Shown here one piece after another: positions 1 through 7,902 of a stretch of 36,156 bases of DNA. Source of the stretch: an uncultured Bacteroidota bacterium (GTDB lineage: Bacteria; Bacteroidota; Bacteroidia; AKYH767-A; OLB10). Location of the stretch: NCBI GenBank assembly GCA_903881665.1, contig CAIRUC010000024.1:1-36156 (forward strand), read 5' to 3'. A model generated the notes under the pieces. It did not search any database and had not been told where the DNA came from. It worked only from the letters and a program-made list of their open reading frames with translations. Position numbers and translations under genes: made by a program. Position 1 is the first letter of the stretch. Each line of letters starts with the position of its first letter.

Positions 1-2
1 GT

Positions 3-59
3 CCTGTAGGAGATCCTAAAGGACATCGGGCCAAAAGGTGGGACTACGAAAGTAATTAA
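3..59 (+). other. Possible C-terminal end of an ORF cut by the window edge
   Basis: Frame 3 is open from the window edge to a TAA at 57-59 and would encode about 18 residues (PVGDPKGHRAKRWDYESN). I recognise no family. It could be the end of a real gene or simply the spacer beside the tRNA. Nothing else between here and the terminator at 146 looks coding. Confidence 0.2.
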
Positions 60-145
60 TTGTGATTGTCTAAGTCGGACCCTTGTTCACCCGAAGCAGT
101 GGATCAAAACGATTCATGCTTCGCATGTCGGTAAAAATTTCTCGC

Positions 146-177
146 AAATAAAAAAGCGAGCTTTTTATTGCTCGCTT
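146..177 (-). terminator. Intrinsic terminator downstream of tRNA-Asp
   Basis: An 8-bp stem, AAGCGAGC at 154-161 with GCTCGCTT at 170-177, closes an 8-base loop. On the minus strand it is followed by a T-rich tract (the A-run at 146-155 of the plus strand). This fits termination of the tRNA transcript about 35 bases past its 3' end. The plus-strand side also has a short T-run (TTCTTTT), so it may work in both directions. Confidence 0.75.
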
Positions 178-211
178 CTTTTACCGTTTACTAATCGTTA
201 TGATCAGTTTG

Positions 212-285
212 CGGTCCGGACGGGACTCGAACCCGCGACCCCATGCGTGACAGGCATGTATTCTAACCAGCTGAACTACCGAACC
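212..285 (-). tRNA. tRNA-Asp (anticodon GTC)
   Basis: Read on the minus strand the 74 bases fold as a complete cloverleaf. The acceptor stem is GGTTCGG/CCGGACC (one T-G pair), the D stem GTTC/GAAT, the anticodon stem CATGC/GCATG with loop CTGTCAC (anticodon GTC), the variable loop GGGTC, and the T arm GCGGG-TTCGAGT-CCCGT. The discriminator base is G, as usual for tRNA-Asp. The 3' CCA is not encoded and must be added after transcription. Confidence 0.95.
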
Positions 286-346
286 GTTTCACAACAGTAT
301 ATTGTACTCTTATTGTCAATTTGCTGTACTCTCCCTTACGGGGCTG

Positions 347-378
347 CAAATATAGTGCTATTTGATTTTTACTTCCAA
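347..378 (-). promoter_or_regulatory. Probable promoter for tRNA-Asp
   Basis: On the minus strand a TATATTTG -7 box (plus-strand 347-354) lies 21 bases from a TTG (plus-strand 376-378). This matches the Bacteroidota TTG-N17-23-TAnnTTTG pattern and sits about 60 bases upstream of the tRNA 5' end. Confidence 0.5.
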
Positions 379-677
379 GAAATTGTCGTGTTTTTTATTT
401 TTCCGACTGGCGTTTTCACTTGACGAGTATTTAATAGTATAAAAATCAATTTCTTATGCTAAATATTGAAGGCCTTTATTGTCTTGTTTTTCGTGTTGAA
501 ATTAGATATATATTAAAAATAGCTGTTCCTTATTGCCATAATTCAATAATTCGATTGTCAATTGAAGCTCTAATAGCAGTAATTTTAATGAAACGAGATG
601 CTGTTTGTTGACGGCTTAAAGTATACTAAGCGGTTTTTGAGTTAACAAAATACGACAGGCCTAATTCGCTTTAACCT

Positions 678-685
678 TATATTTG
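678..685 (+). promoter_or_regulatory. Putative -7 box of pepD
   Basis: TATATTTG matches the Bacteroidota TAnnTTTG box and ends 16 bases before the ATG at 702. I find no TTG at normal spacing upstream, so support rests on the -7 match alone. It would give a very short leader. Confidence 0.35.
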
Positions 686-701
686 CCTAAAATACACTAA
701 T

Positions 702-2165
702 ATGTCGTCTTCAATTTCTCAATTATCGCCAAATGGCATTTGGACTAACTTTAATAATTTAAATGCAGTTCCGCGTGCTTCAAAGAAAGAGGATCGGGTT
801 ATTGAATTCATGAAGAATTTTGGGAATCGCCTTGGGCTAGAGACTTTTGAAGATCATATCCGAAATGTAATTATCCGTAAACCTGCTACCAATGGAATGG
901 AAAACAAACATCCTATTATTTTGCAGTCGCATCTCGATATGGTACATCAGAAAAATAATGACGTAGCTTTCGATTTCGATACGCAGGGTATTCAAATGGT
1001 GATCGATGGAGATTGGGTGCGGGCCAATGGTACAACCCTCGGAGCTGATAACGGAATCGGTGTAGCTACTATCATGGCAATTCTCGAGAGTAAAACGATA
1101 GCTCATCCTGCTATTGAGGCTTTGTTTACTATTGATGAGGAAACTGGAATGACTGGTGCGTTGGGATTGAAAGGAGGGTTGTTTAACGGAAATATCTTGC
1201 TTAATTTGGATACAGAAAATGATTGCGAAATTGACATCGGTTGCGCCGGTGGAATTGATGTTACCGCAGTTGGTTCGTATGAAATGGAATGCCCTGCCTC
1301 TGATGTAGTTGGTTTGTTGATTACAGTGAAGGGGCTAAATGGCGGTCATTCGGGAATGGATATTCATAAAGGATTAGGAAATGCGAATAAAATCATGAAT
1401 CGCATTTTGTATTCTTTAGTAACTAATTATAATGTTAGCATTGCTTCTATAAATGGTGGCAGTTTGCGCAATGCCATTCCTCGTGAAAGTATTGCCGTAT
1501 TAGCAGTCGCCAACAATTCATTGATGGAGGTGAAATCGTTGATTTCTTCAATGACAACGGAGATTGCTTTTGAGTTTAAAACCACTGAACCTGGACTGAA
1601 AATAGATTTAGCCGATTTCGATACTCCTTCTTTAGTGATGAATACTTATAGCGCAAATCAAATTATGAAAGCGATTTATGCAGCCCACAATGGCGTTTAT
1701 AGAATGAGTGCCGATATGCAAGATCTAGTAGAGACATCAAATAATGTGGCAAAGGTGACAATTGAAAATGGAAAAATGATGGTAGCTTGCTTAACTCGTT
1801 CCTCTGTTGAATCATCGAAAATGGATTTAGCAAATCAGTTGAAATGCACTTTCGAATTGAGTGGTTGCGAGGTGAATTTTGCAGGTTCGTATCCTGGTTG
1901 GACTCCTAATGTATCATCACCTATATTGAAAGTATTGGTTAATGTATACGAGAATTTATATGGCAATAAACCAGATGTAGTGGCATGTCATGCGGGACTT
2001 GAGTGTGGAATTTTAGGAAGCAACTATCCTGGCATGGATATGATTTCTTTTGGACCAACAATTTTGGGTGCGCACTCGCCCGATGAAAGAGTCTCGATTG
2101 CTTCAGTTGGAAAATTCTGGAACTATCTTTTAGAAATTTTACAAAATATTCCAGAGAAAAAATAA
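702..2165 (+). CDS. pepD: Aminoacyl-histidine dipeptidase (Xaa-His dipeptidase, M20 family)
   Basis: This cytoplasmic zinc metallopeptidase of the M20/PepD family hydrolyses Xaa-His dipeptides such as carnosine and other short peptides, so it serves peptide turnover. At 487 residues it matches the E. coli enzyme (about 485). Visible metal-site and catalytic motifs are SHLDM (His77, Asp79), GADNGIG (Asp116), DEETG (Glu146/Glu147), LNLDTE (Asp170) and a late HAGLECG (His430) with GAHSPDE near 457-463. The NGGHSGMDIH segment (around 213-222) belongs to the lid/dimerisation domain. No signal peptide is present. The ATG at 702 follows a -7 box and gives the standard N-terminus. It is monocistronic, with a terminator just downstream. 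Confidence 0.93.
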   Translation: MSSSISQLSPNGIWTNFNNLNAVPRASKKEDRVIEFMKNFGNRLGLETFEDHIRNVIIRKPATNGMENKHPIILQSHLDMVHQKNNDVAFDFDTQGIQMVIDGDWVRANGTTLGADNGIGVATIMAILESKTIAHPAIEALFTIDEETGMTGALGLKGGLFNGNILLNLDTENDCEIDIGCAGGIDVTAVGSYEMECPASDVVGLLITVKGLNGGHSGMDIHKGLGNANKIMNRILYSLVTNYNVSIASINGGSLRNAIPRESIAVLAVANNSLMEVKSLISSMTTEIAFEFKTTEPGLKIDLADFDTPSLVMNTYSANQIMKAIYAAHNGVYRMSADMQDLVETSNNVAKVTIENGKMMVACLTRSSVESSKMDLANQLKCTFELSGCEVNFAGSYPGWTPNVSSPILKVLVNVYENLYGNKPDVVACHAGLECGILGSNYPGMDMISFGPTILGAHSPDERVSIASVGKFWNYLLEILQNIPEKK

Positions 2166-2195
2166 AAAACGTATTATTTAATAGATTTATAAAGC

Positions 2196-2231
2196 GCGGC
2201 AGGGATGTTAATTCAGTGCCGCCTTTTTTTT
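2196..2231 (+). terminator. Intrinsic terminator of pepD
   Basis: A 6-bp GC-rich stem, GCGGCA at 2196-2201 with TGCCGC at 2217-2222, is followed by eight T residues (2224-2231). It lies 30 bases after the pepD stop. It also argues that the next gene starts downstream of it, at 2289, and not at the open-frame ATG at 2205 inside the loop. Confidence 0.8.
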
Positions 2232-2288
2232 ATCAAAGAATCAAGTCTGTTGAGTGATTTTCGTAATTTCGTTTACTTATTCAATTGT

Positions 2289-2873
2289 ATGAAAATTCCT
2301 TTCTGTTTCCTTATCATTTTTTGCAGCCTAACATTGCAAAACTTTGCGCAATCATCACTGAATGTGAAAAAGCAGGCAACAAAGAAAGTGGCAAAGCCAA
2401 GTCTGCAAAAAAATAAAGATACACTATTGATAAGCTATGTGGGCGATACACTATTCGCAAGCGTTAAAGCCGAATCGTATCAGTGGCTAAATTGTAATGC
2501 TAACGCGGGTCCAATACCTGGTGCAGTTGAACGGTTCTTTTTGCCTGAGGTACCGGGATTGTATGCCGTTCAGATTTCTTTGAAAGGAAAGGTTGATACC
2601 TCAGCTTGTGTTGTGGCATCCATAGCGCAAGAAAGAGTTGAACAAATACCAGGATTGAAAATTTATCCTAATCCATCAAATGGTGTTTTTATGATAACAG
2701 TGCCTGACGAAATGCTTGGGCAGAATTATAAAGTATTGAATTCGATGGGTGAGATAATTATGGAAAGTAAAACCTCTCGACAATTTCGTGTTAATTTATT
2801 GGGATATCCCGATGCGCAGTATTTTTTAATGTTTGAGTCGCATAAAATTAAGTTAGTTAAACTATCTCACTAA
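2289..2873 (+). CDS. Small secreted protein with T9SS type A sorting domain
   Basis: The product is 194 residues and probably exported and surface-bound or released by type IX secretion. The N-terminus MKIPFCFLIIFCSLTLQNFAQ is a classic Sec signal peptide, which is why I start here; an in-frame ATG at 2205 lies inside the preceding terminator. After a short Lys-rich linker there is an Ig-like module of about 60 residues. It runs from 'VGDTLFAS' through 'YQWLNCN' and 'IPGA' to 'DTSACV', and also occurs in the next gene. The tail begins KIYPNPSNG and forms the T9SS sorting domain. There is no catalytic motif, so the function is unknown. Confidence 0.8.
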   Translation: MKIPFCFLIIFCSLTLQNFAQSSLNVKKQATKKVAKPSLQKNKDTLLISYVGDTLFASVKAESYQWLNCNANAGPIPGAVERFFLPEVPGLYAVQISLKGKVDTSACVVASIAQERVEQIPGLKIYPNPSNGVFMITVPDEMLGQNYKVLNSMGEIIMESKTSRQFRVNLLGYPDAQYFLMFESHKIKLVKLSH

Positions 2874-2950
2874 ACAATGTGTCTTTTCGAGAAGTGATAA
2901 GCGATTTTATTTCTCGAATTTGGCATTTTTGAATTTAGAATTTTTTATGA

Positions 2951-2978
2951 TTTGCTAGCAAATTTTTTATTAAATTAG
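2951..2978 (+). promoter_or_regulatory. Possible promoter for the T9SS protein gene at 3004
   Basis: TTTG (2951-2954) and TAAATTAG (2971-2978) are 16 bases apart and end 25 bases before the ATG. The -7 box deviates from TAnnTTTG at one position, but the same TAAATTAGC variant precedes the gene at 7169. Confidence 0.4.
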
Positions 2979-3003
2979 CGGAAAATCAACTAAACATATT
3001 AGT

Positions 3004-4233
3004 ATGAAAAGATTATCGTTATTGGTTTTGTTTCTTTTTGCAACTTCAAATTTGATATTCTCTCAAATTCCGGTAAGAATTGGTTTTAATCAGCCAGGTA
3101 CTACTGCTGTTTCAAGTACTGCGCCAACTCATGCAGTGCCTTATAATCACAACGATAAATCTGTACATATACAATTTATATATACGTTAGCTGAATTAAA
3201 TGCTTCCGGTGCTGCAGCAGCTTCTAAAATCGATAGCATCGGCTGGAATGTAGTTGGTCAAATTGGTGGTCCACTTTCTTCGTACACAATTAAAATGAAA
3301 AACACTACTGCAGGTAGTGCCGCCTCTTATGATAATATAGGGCTAATAACTGTTTTTAATCCGAAAACATTAATAGCTGCTGTTGATACCGGTTGGTATA
3401 TGTTAGCTTTAGATAAACCATTTTACTGGAATGGTAACGGTAATATTTTGGTAGATGTTTGTTGGGGAATGAATTCGTTAAATAGTGCGACTGGGCAAAT
3501 TCGTCATTATAGTAATTCAACTATTGCGAATGAACGAATTTTTATTAAAAGCAATACGGCTGCCGAATGTGGTGTAGCCTGCAATAGTGCTCAGCTTTTT
3601 AAACCATATGTAGCTTTTAATACTTGTTTAACTTCTTCTGTTGTGGTGTATGATACAATTTGTGCGGGAGAAGCTTTTGCTTTTGCAGGGCAGAATATCT
3701 CAACAACCGGAATTTACAGAGATACACTTGTTTCGTTGTCAGGTTGTGATTCTTTAGTTTCACTTTATCTTACAGTAACAAATATTATTACTGGGGTATT
3801 TCATTTGGGTGATTCAATAACTGCAAATGTCCCAAATCTTAATTATCAGTGGCTTAATTGTAATGCTAATTATTCTGTTATCCCTGGTGCTAATGGTAGA
3901 AGTTATCGACCAATAGTAAGTGGTTCTTACGCTGTTGCAATTACCGTGAACGGATGTGCTGATACTTCTGTTTGTACACCCATAACGGTAACCGGAATCG
4001 ATCAAGTGGCTTTTGCTGATTATACTATTTCTCCTAATCCTTCAAAAGGCTTATTCTTATTTAATGTGGCTGCAAAATATGACGGAGTTCAATATGAAAT
4101 AATAAATGATCAAGGTCGAACAATTTTTACAGGTAGGCTTATTATTAATAATCGCATCGATCTTTCAAAATACCCTTCAGGAATTTATTTTATACGCTTT
4201 CAAGGAAGTGAATTAAAGTTGTTGAAATTGTAA
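3004..4233 (+). CDS. Secreted T9SS type A sorting domain protein
   Basis: This 409-residue exported protein has a signal peptide (MKRLSLLVLFLFATSNLIFSQ). The N-terminal half (about 25-210) is a beta-rich domain with no family I can name. It is followed by a repeat of the type common in Bacteroidota adhesin-like proteins (about 215-260: 'DTICAGEAF', 'GIYRDTL', 'GCDSLVSLYLTV'). Next comes an Ig-like module around 265-330 ('YQWLNCNAN', 'SGSYAVAITVNGCADTSVC') that closely matches the one in the preceding gene. The tail from 'YTISPNPSKG' to 'LKLLKL' is the T9SS sorting domain. It is likely a surface or extracellular protein, with adhesion as a guess. A strong terminator follows. Confidence 0.82.
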   Translation: MKRLSLLVLFLFATSNLIFSQIPVRIGFNQPGTTAVSSTAPTHAVPYNHNDKSVHIQFIYTLAELNASGAAAASKIDSIGWNVVGQIGGPLSSYTIKMKNTTAGSAASYDNIGLITVFNPKTLIAAVDTGWYMLALDKPFYWNGNGNILVDVCWGMNSLNSATGQIRHYSNSTIANERIFIKSNTAAECGVACNSAQLFKPYVAFNTCLTSSVVVYDTICAGEAFAFAGQNISTTGIYRDTLVSLSGCDSLVSLYLTVTNIITGVFHLGDSITANVPNLNYQWLNCNANYSVIPGANGRSYRPIVSGSYAVAITVNGCADTSVCTPITVTGIDQVAFADYTISPNPSKGLFLFNVAAKYDGVQYEIINDQGRTIFTGRLIINNRIDLSKYPSGIYFIRFQGSELKLLKL

Positions 4234-4257
4234 TTTTTTTCTTTCTATGGAATAATT

Positions 4258-4312
4258 AAAATTCCGAATATCATACCTGATTTATTTGTGTTGATGTTCG
4301 GAGTTTTTGTTT
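4258..4312 (+). terminator. Strong intrinsic terminator of the 3004-4233 gene
   Basis: A 16-bp stem pairs 4258-4273 with 4292-4307 and includes two G-U pairs. The core is TCCGAATATCA with TGATGTTCGGA. A T-rich tail (GTTTTTGTTTT) overlaps and follows the right arm. It lies 25 bases after the stop. Confidence 0.75.
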
Positions 4313-4483
4313 TGAGGCCTTTTATTTGTTGAATACGATGTTTATCATTTATTTGATCTCTATCAATACCTTTTATTTGGGCTGTAAATTATTAGCTGTT
4401 TATCTTTAATGTGCCTAAATCGACAGGTTGTTCTTTATCCAGATTTGCCTGCCATAGTTGTTGTACTTTTTAAATGTAATCAT

Positions 4484-4567
4484 ATGAGAACTTGCGATGA
4501 AAAACACATTAAAAACGTTTTCCTTATTGACTCGGTGAAAAGTGGCAAGACCACCCTTGCCGAATGA
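4484..4567 (+). pseudogene. N-terminal relic of an elongation factor G-like GTPase
   Basis: The ATG at 4484 opens a 27-codon frame ending in TGA at 4565-4567. The peptide reads MRTCDEKHIKN, VFLIDSVKSGKTTLAE. From memory it resembles the first residues of the EF-G-like proteins of Bacteroidota, where 'DEKHIKN' is followed by a beta strand and a P-loop of the form GxxxSGKTTLAE. Here the first P-loop glycine is Asp, and a stop occurs right after the P-loop helix begins. About 700 residues of the family are missing, so this cannot be a working GTPase. It may be a copied or rearranged gene start. Chance similarity is possible because the stretch is short. Confidence 0.5.
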
Positions 4568-4592
4568 ATACTTTTGTATCATCTCCCTTTTG

Positions 4593-4630
4593 AAAAAAAA
4601 AGAGGCAAAGGATTGCTCCTATGCCTCTTT
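4593..4630 (-). terminator. Intrinsic terminator of the minus-strand T9SS gene
   Basis: On the minus strand a 9-bp stem (AAAGAGGCA/TGCCTCTTT, plus-strand 4599-4607 with 4622-4630) is followed by an unbroken run of T residues (plus-strand A-run 4593-4601). It lies 36 bases beyond the stop of the gene at 4666-6396. Confidence 0.85.
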
Positions 4631-4665
4631 ACGAAAAGAATTAGCTGTGTTAGGTTTTAGCTAAA

Positions 4666-6396
4666 TTATTTTATCATCAATTTGCCCGTAAATGATCCCT
4701 TTGAATTGATGATTTTTGTTAAATACATTCCTGGTTGAAGGTTTTTAACAGAGATGGTTTGTCCATCATTCACTTCTTGCGATTGTATCGTTTTACGTCC
4801 TGTAACATCGCTAATGATTAGCATAGAAACATCTGTTGTATGTGTTGTGATAGCGATTAAATCGTTTGCCGGATTCGGATAAATATTTAAATAAGCATTT
4901 TCCGAAAGTTGATTTAGTCCAACAGTTACATCAACAATATCAGTAACCGTATTGGTTACGATTGGTTGGTTGAAATCAAAGATGATTTTCGCCGTGTTAT
5001 TTATAGCAGTACCTAACGATATATTTGTCTTAGGACTAACTTTATAACTTACATACCCATGACTCATTGGTTCGTTTACTGAAGCTGCAGCAAGGTTGAT
5101 ATTTTTGAATTCAAACTTCATAGTCTTGTTAGAAATAGTCATCACATTTGGGTGACTGAATCCTGTAATTTGTAAAGTCGATAAGTCGAGGTTACTGTCT
5201 AATTCATCTGTTACCGATACATCAAATGCTTTGTCATTTCCAACATTCTGGAACATTATTGTGTATTCTAATTCTGTTCCTGGAGCAACTGTTCCTGATC
5301 CTGTTCCTACCTGTGATTCTAGTTTTTCATTCGGATCACAACTGTTTCTTACTACTCCGCAATAAGTAATGGTATTGTCAGATGGATCTGCATCACCAAC
5401 GATTGGATCTATTGTTACCAATAAGCATAAAGTGTCGCCAAGTGATGCTGAAGGATCAGTAGCTAAAATAAACCAAGAGTTGAAGCTATTGATATTGATG
5501 TTTGTTAATTGAGATGCTGTAAATACAACTTGATTTCCACTTACCGATGTTGGTGTTATATATGAACTAACAAAAGTTGTTAATGGATCTAATGTTAATG
5601 TGATGGTTGCTGTAGGAGGAAGGCAAGAAAGTAATTTATTAGATACTTGTACCCAAAATAATGTGTTCCCTGCATTACGGAATCCTGATCCGTAGATATT
5701 GCCTGTATAGTCGTACGTATTAGAACATGTAATGCCGAAATCATTTCCTGTTGAAGGGAAAATACTTACGGTATATTGAGCCGAATTCGGGCAACTTACA
5801 TTTACTGGATTGATAAAATATGGTTTTACTTGGTAAGTTGTCACAGCAGGAACATTTAATACATAATTCCCTAACGTATCGCATCCTGCAAAAGCAATAA
5901 GGTCATTACCTGCATAAGCGCCAACATAACTTTGTATAGTTGTGTCGCCCGAATTGTAAACGCAATCATTATTTGCATCGGCATAAAGTTTTCCTGAAAT
6001 TTCTTCACATTGTCCGATCAAAACAGAATTGTCGATCATTGTGTCAGTAGCTCCATTTGGGCCTGTAGCAATAAACTGCACCGAATACAAGCCAGGTAAA
6101 GTATACGTATGGTAAATTGCGGCAAAGAAATAATTCCACTGGGCATAAATCGTCGACATGAATGTCGTATCTGATCCATCACCAAAATTCACTTCAATAT
6201 ATAAGGAGTCAGTTGAAGCATAACCCACGGAGGTGCCATAAATATCGAGCTCAATCGAGTCAGGAACTAAACAATGCGGGGTGAAAGAACTATCTCCAGC
6301 AACTAATATGCTTACTTGTTGTTGAGCACTAACATTTGATGTCGCCAATGCAATAAAGAAGGTGATAACAGATGTAAGGGTAGCTATTTTATTCAT
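4666..6396 (-). CDS. Large secreted T9SS protein with PKD-like and DUF11-like domains
   Basis: The 576-residue product has a signal peptide ending near 'SNVSAQQQ'. Residues about 28-125 form a PKD-like beta-sandwich ('NFGDGSDTTF', then 'HTYTLPGLYSV'). A Cys-containing middle region follows (about 130-350; 'SGKLYADANNDCVYNSGDT' resembles SdrD B-like loops). Residues about 352-490 form the conserved Bacteroidota surface domain that starts 'CDPNEKLESQVG', has a DUF11-like core ('LEYTIMFQNVGNDKAFDVSVTDELDSNLDL') and ends 'AKIIFDFNQPIVTNTV'. The tail ('LNIYPNPANDL' to 'GKLMIK') is the T9SS sorting domain. It is presumably cell-surface or extracellular; no enzymatic signature is seen. Confidence 0.85.
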   Translation of the reverse strand: MNKIATLTSVITFFIALATSNVSAQQQVSILVAGDSSFTPHCLVPDSIELDIYGTSVGYASTDSLYIEVNFGDGSDTTFMSTIYAQWNYFFAAIYHTYTLPGLYSVQFIATGPNGATDTMIDNSVLIGQCEEISGKLYADANNDCVYNSGDTTIQSYVGAYAGNDLIAFAGCDTLGNYVLNVPAVTTYQVKPYFINPVNVSCPNSAQYTVSIFPSTGNDFGITCSNTYDYTGNIYGSGFRNAGNTLFWVQVSNKLLSCLPPTATITLTLDPLTTFVSSYITPTSVSGNQVVFTASQLTNININSFNSWFILATDPSASLGDTLCLLVTIDPIVGDADPSDNTITYCGVVRNSCDPNEKLESQVGTGSGTVAPGTELEYTIMFQNVGNDKAFDVSVTDELDSNLDLSTLQITGFSHPNVMTISNKTMKFEFKNINLAAASVNEPMSHGYVSYKVSPKTNISLGTAINNTAKIIFDFNQPIVTNTVTDIVDVTVGLNQLSENAYLNIYPNPANDLIAITTHTTDVSMLIISDVTGRKTIQSQEVNDGQTISVKNLQPGMYLTKIINSKGSFTGKLMIK

Positions 6397-6550
6397 TTTT
6401 TTGGTTTAAGTTCAACAAAAGTGAGAAATATAATGAAATTAAATAATCAAATTTGTTGAAATATTACGCCTTCAAAATGGAAATAATATCTAATATAAGG
6501 GAATTTTTATGATTAAAATACATAATTACAGCAATCGATGCGCTTTTTAA

Positions 6551-6943
6551 TTACGCTTTCAAAATATTATTAGGTTTCAATTTATAGTGACTTATGATAA
6601 AAAGAGAGCCTGCAATAACTACTGGTAAATTGATCAGAGCAATAACTTGAAATGCTACAGTAAGTGAATCAGTTCTGAAATAATTTAATCTGAAAATTGG
6701 AATCGCTGTTGTTATTCCAATAATAACAATTAAAACGCCTCCTACCAATTCTTTTTTCCATGAAAGAATGATAATTAGTAAAAGTACAAAAGAAGGAATC
6801 ATATGCATTGCGAAATCCGCAAGATTTTCTAGGAAGGGTCGACCATCTTCAAATGCGTCAAGTGAAAACATGCTGATAAATAGAAAACAAGCAAGGCTAA
6901 TGAATCTAGCGATTTGACCGTAGATGGTTGTTTTTGATTTCAT
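6551..6943 (-). CDS. Small integral membrane protein, DUF7670-like
   Basis: This 130-residue protein has four predicted transmembrane helices, roughly at 10-30, 44-62, 67-86 and 97-120. Conserved-looking features are an N-terminal 'ARFISL...FSLDAF' stretch and a 'MHMIPS' segment at the start of helix 2, followed by 'SWKKELVGG'. This pattern matches small Bacteroidota membrane proteins grouped in DUF7670, an assignment made from memory. The function is unknown. It stands alone, 154 bases upstream of the start of the neighbouring minus-strand gene. Confidence 0.7.
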   Translation of the reverse strand: MKSKTTIYGQIARFISLACFLFISMFSLDAFEDGRPFLENLADFAMHMIPSFVLLLIIILSWKKELVGGVLIVIIGITTAIPIFRLNYFRTDSLTVAFQVIALINLPVVIAGSLFIISHYKLKPNNILKA

Positions 6944-7120
6944 GATTTCTTATTTATTTTGCAAAATAACAATAGTAAAAACAAATTGTCAATGATAATC
7001 ATCAATTATTAGATGTTGTACAAATAATCGTATATACAAATAGTTGCTTATTAAATCGTTTTGAAAGGCTATTAATTAACCTGGTCATGAATTCCTAAAT
7101 CCTTATTGTTGTGAATTTAC

Positions 7121-7150
7121 TTTGATTTTAAATATTCTATTGTAAATTAG
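7121..7150 (+). promoter_or_regulatory. Promoter of the DUF6150 gene
   Basis: TTTG at 7121-7124 and TAAATTAG at 7143-7150 are 18 bases apart, and the ATG follows 18 bases later. This matches the Bacteroidota promoter layout except for one base in the -7 box. Confidence 0.5.
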
Positions 7151-7168
7151 CAAAAAAAGAGGGCTATA

Positions 7169-7513
7169 ATGATGTTGAACAAGAAAATCATTTTACTTCT
7201 ACTGTTATCGTTTGGTTTTGTAAAGGCCAATGCTCAAAAAATATTTTCAGTTAAATATGTAAATCAAGCCAACGTAAAAGTGTTCGTTGTGAAGTACGAA
7301 AATCAATGCGATTTAAAAGTTTATAAAGTTAAATATCTAAATCAAGCCGGCAAGAATGATGGCCGTTGGTATTTTGTAAGCTATGAGAATCAGGCCGATA
7401 AAAAAATATATTTTGTCGATTATGAAAATCAAGCGGATCTTAAAATATATTTTGTTGATTATGAGAATCAGGCAGGGTGGAAAAATAAGAACTTAATGCA
7501 CAAACTTTTTTAA
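7169..7513 (+). CDS. DUF6150 family secreted repeat protein
   Basis: This 114-residue exported protein has a signal peptide (ending 'VKANAQ'), and almost all the rest is six copies of a roughly 13-residue repeat. The unit is 'K-I/V-Y/F-x-V-x-Y-x-N-Q-A/C-D-x', seen as FSVKYVNQANV, FVVKYENQCDL, YKVKYLNQAG, YFVSYENQADK, YFVDYENQADL and YFVDYENQAGW. The third copy carries a three-residue insertion. This is the pattern of the DUF6150 family, whose function is unknown. The alternating hydrophobic and aromatic residues suggest a regular beta-sheet or solenoid. It has its own promoter. Its stop codon overlaps the stop of the convergent receiver gene by four bases. Confidence 0.85.
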   Translation: MMLNKKIILLLLLSFGFVKANAQKIFSVKYVNQANVKVFVVKYENQCDLKVYKVKYLNQAGKNDGRWYFVSYENQADKKIYFVDYENQADLKIYFVDYENQAGWKNKNLMHKLF

Positions 7514-7902
7514 TGAATATTAAGAATTCTTTTTACGGTTTCAGCTTCTAATGGTTTAGAAATAAATTCCTTTATAACTGCATATGAATTTGATATTTCA
7601 ATATCATAAGGATCTAATGATGATGATAAAATATATACTACTATTGGTAGTAGGTTAAGTCCGTTTTTGATATATAAATCTAAGAACTCAAAACCTGACA
7701 TTTCAGGCATATTTATGTCGAGAAAAATAATTTCAGGCAATTCTTCTTTTTCGTTTTTGCTTTGATGAATAAGCATTTTTAATGCATCTTCGGGACTTAA
7801 AAAATCTTTCACTTTGATTTCTGAAGAAACGAATTCGTTTATTATTTTTTTGTTTAAAAAGTTATTTATCGGATCGTCATCAATTAATAGAATTCTGCTC
7901 AT
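7510..7902 (-). CDS. Stand-alone response regulator receiver protein
   Basis: This 130-residue single-domain CheY-like receiver has no output domain. Visible residues are the acidic pocket (Asp8-Asp10 in 'LLIDDDP'), the phospho-acceptor Asp62 in 'IFLDINMPEMSG', the switch Ser in 'LSSSLDP' (92-95) and the conserved Lys116 in 'FISKPL'. The insertion 'HQSKNEKEELPE' before the phospho-strand is typical of Rcp1-like receivers. Its start overlaps the end of the upstream histidine kinase gene by 23 bases, so the two are co-translated and the kinase is the obvious phosphodonor. The signal presumably passes to a further partner by phosphotransfer or protein contact. Confidence 0.9.
   Translation of the reverse strand: MSRILLIDDDPINNFLNKKIINEFVSSEIKVKDFLSPEDALKMLIHQSKNEKEELPEIIFLDINMPEMSGFEFLDLYIKNGLNLLPIVVYILSSSLDPYDIEISNSYAVIKEFISKPLEAETVKRILNIH

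Larger units (their letters stand above)
286..701. other. Intergenic region between divergent tRNA-Asp and pepD
   Basis: These 416 AT-rich bases separate the minus-strand tRNA from the plus-strand peptidase gene. They hold the tRNA promoter (347-378) and a -7-like box for pepD (678-685). I see no other convincing gene, repeat or RNA structure. Confidence 0.6.
4234..4665. other. Gap between converging T9SS genes
   Basis: These 432 bases hold a plus-strand terminator (4258-4312), a minus-strand terminator (4593-4630), and between them a short relic resembling the N-terminus of an elongation factor G-like GTPase (4484-4567). The rest, about 4315-4480, is AT-rich with nothing I can identify. Confidence 0.6.

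Noticed and set aside
456..611. 51-codon plus-strand ORF before pepD
   Set aside because: No recognisable motif, and the composition is like the surrounding AT-rich spacer. A pepD promoter-like box lies downstream of it.
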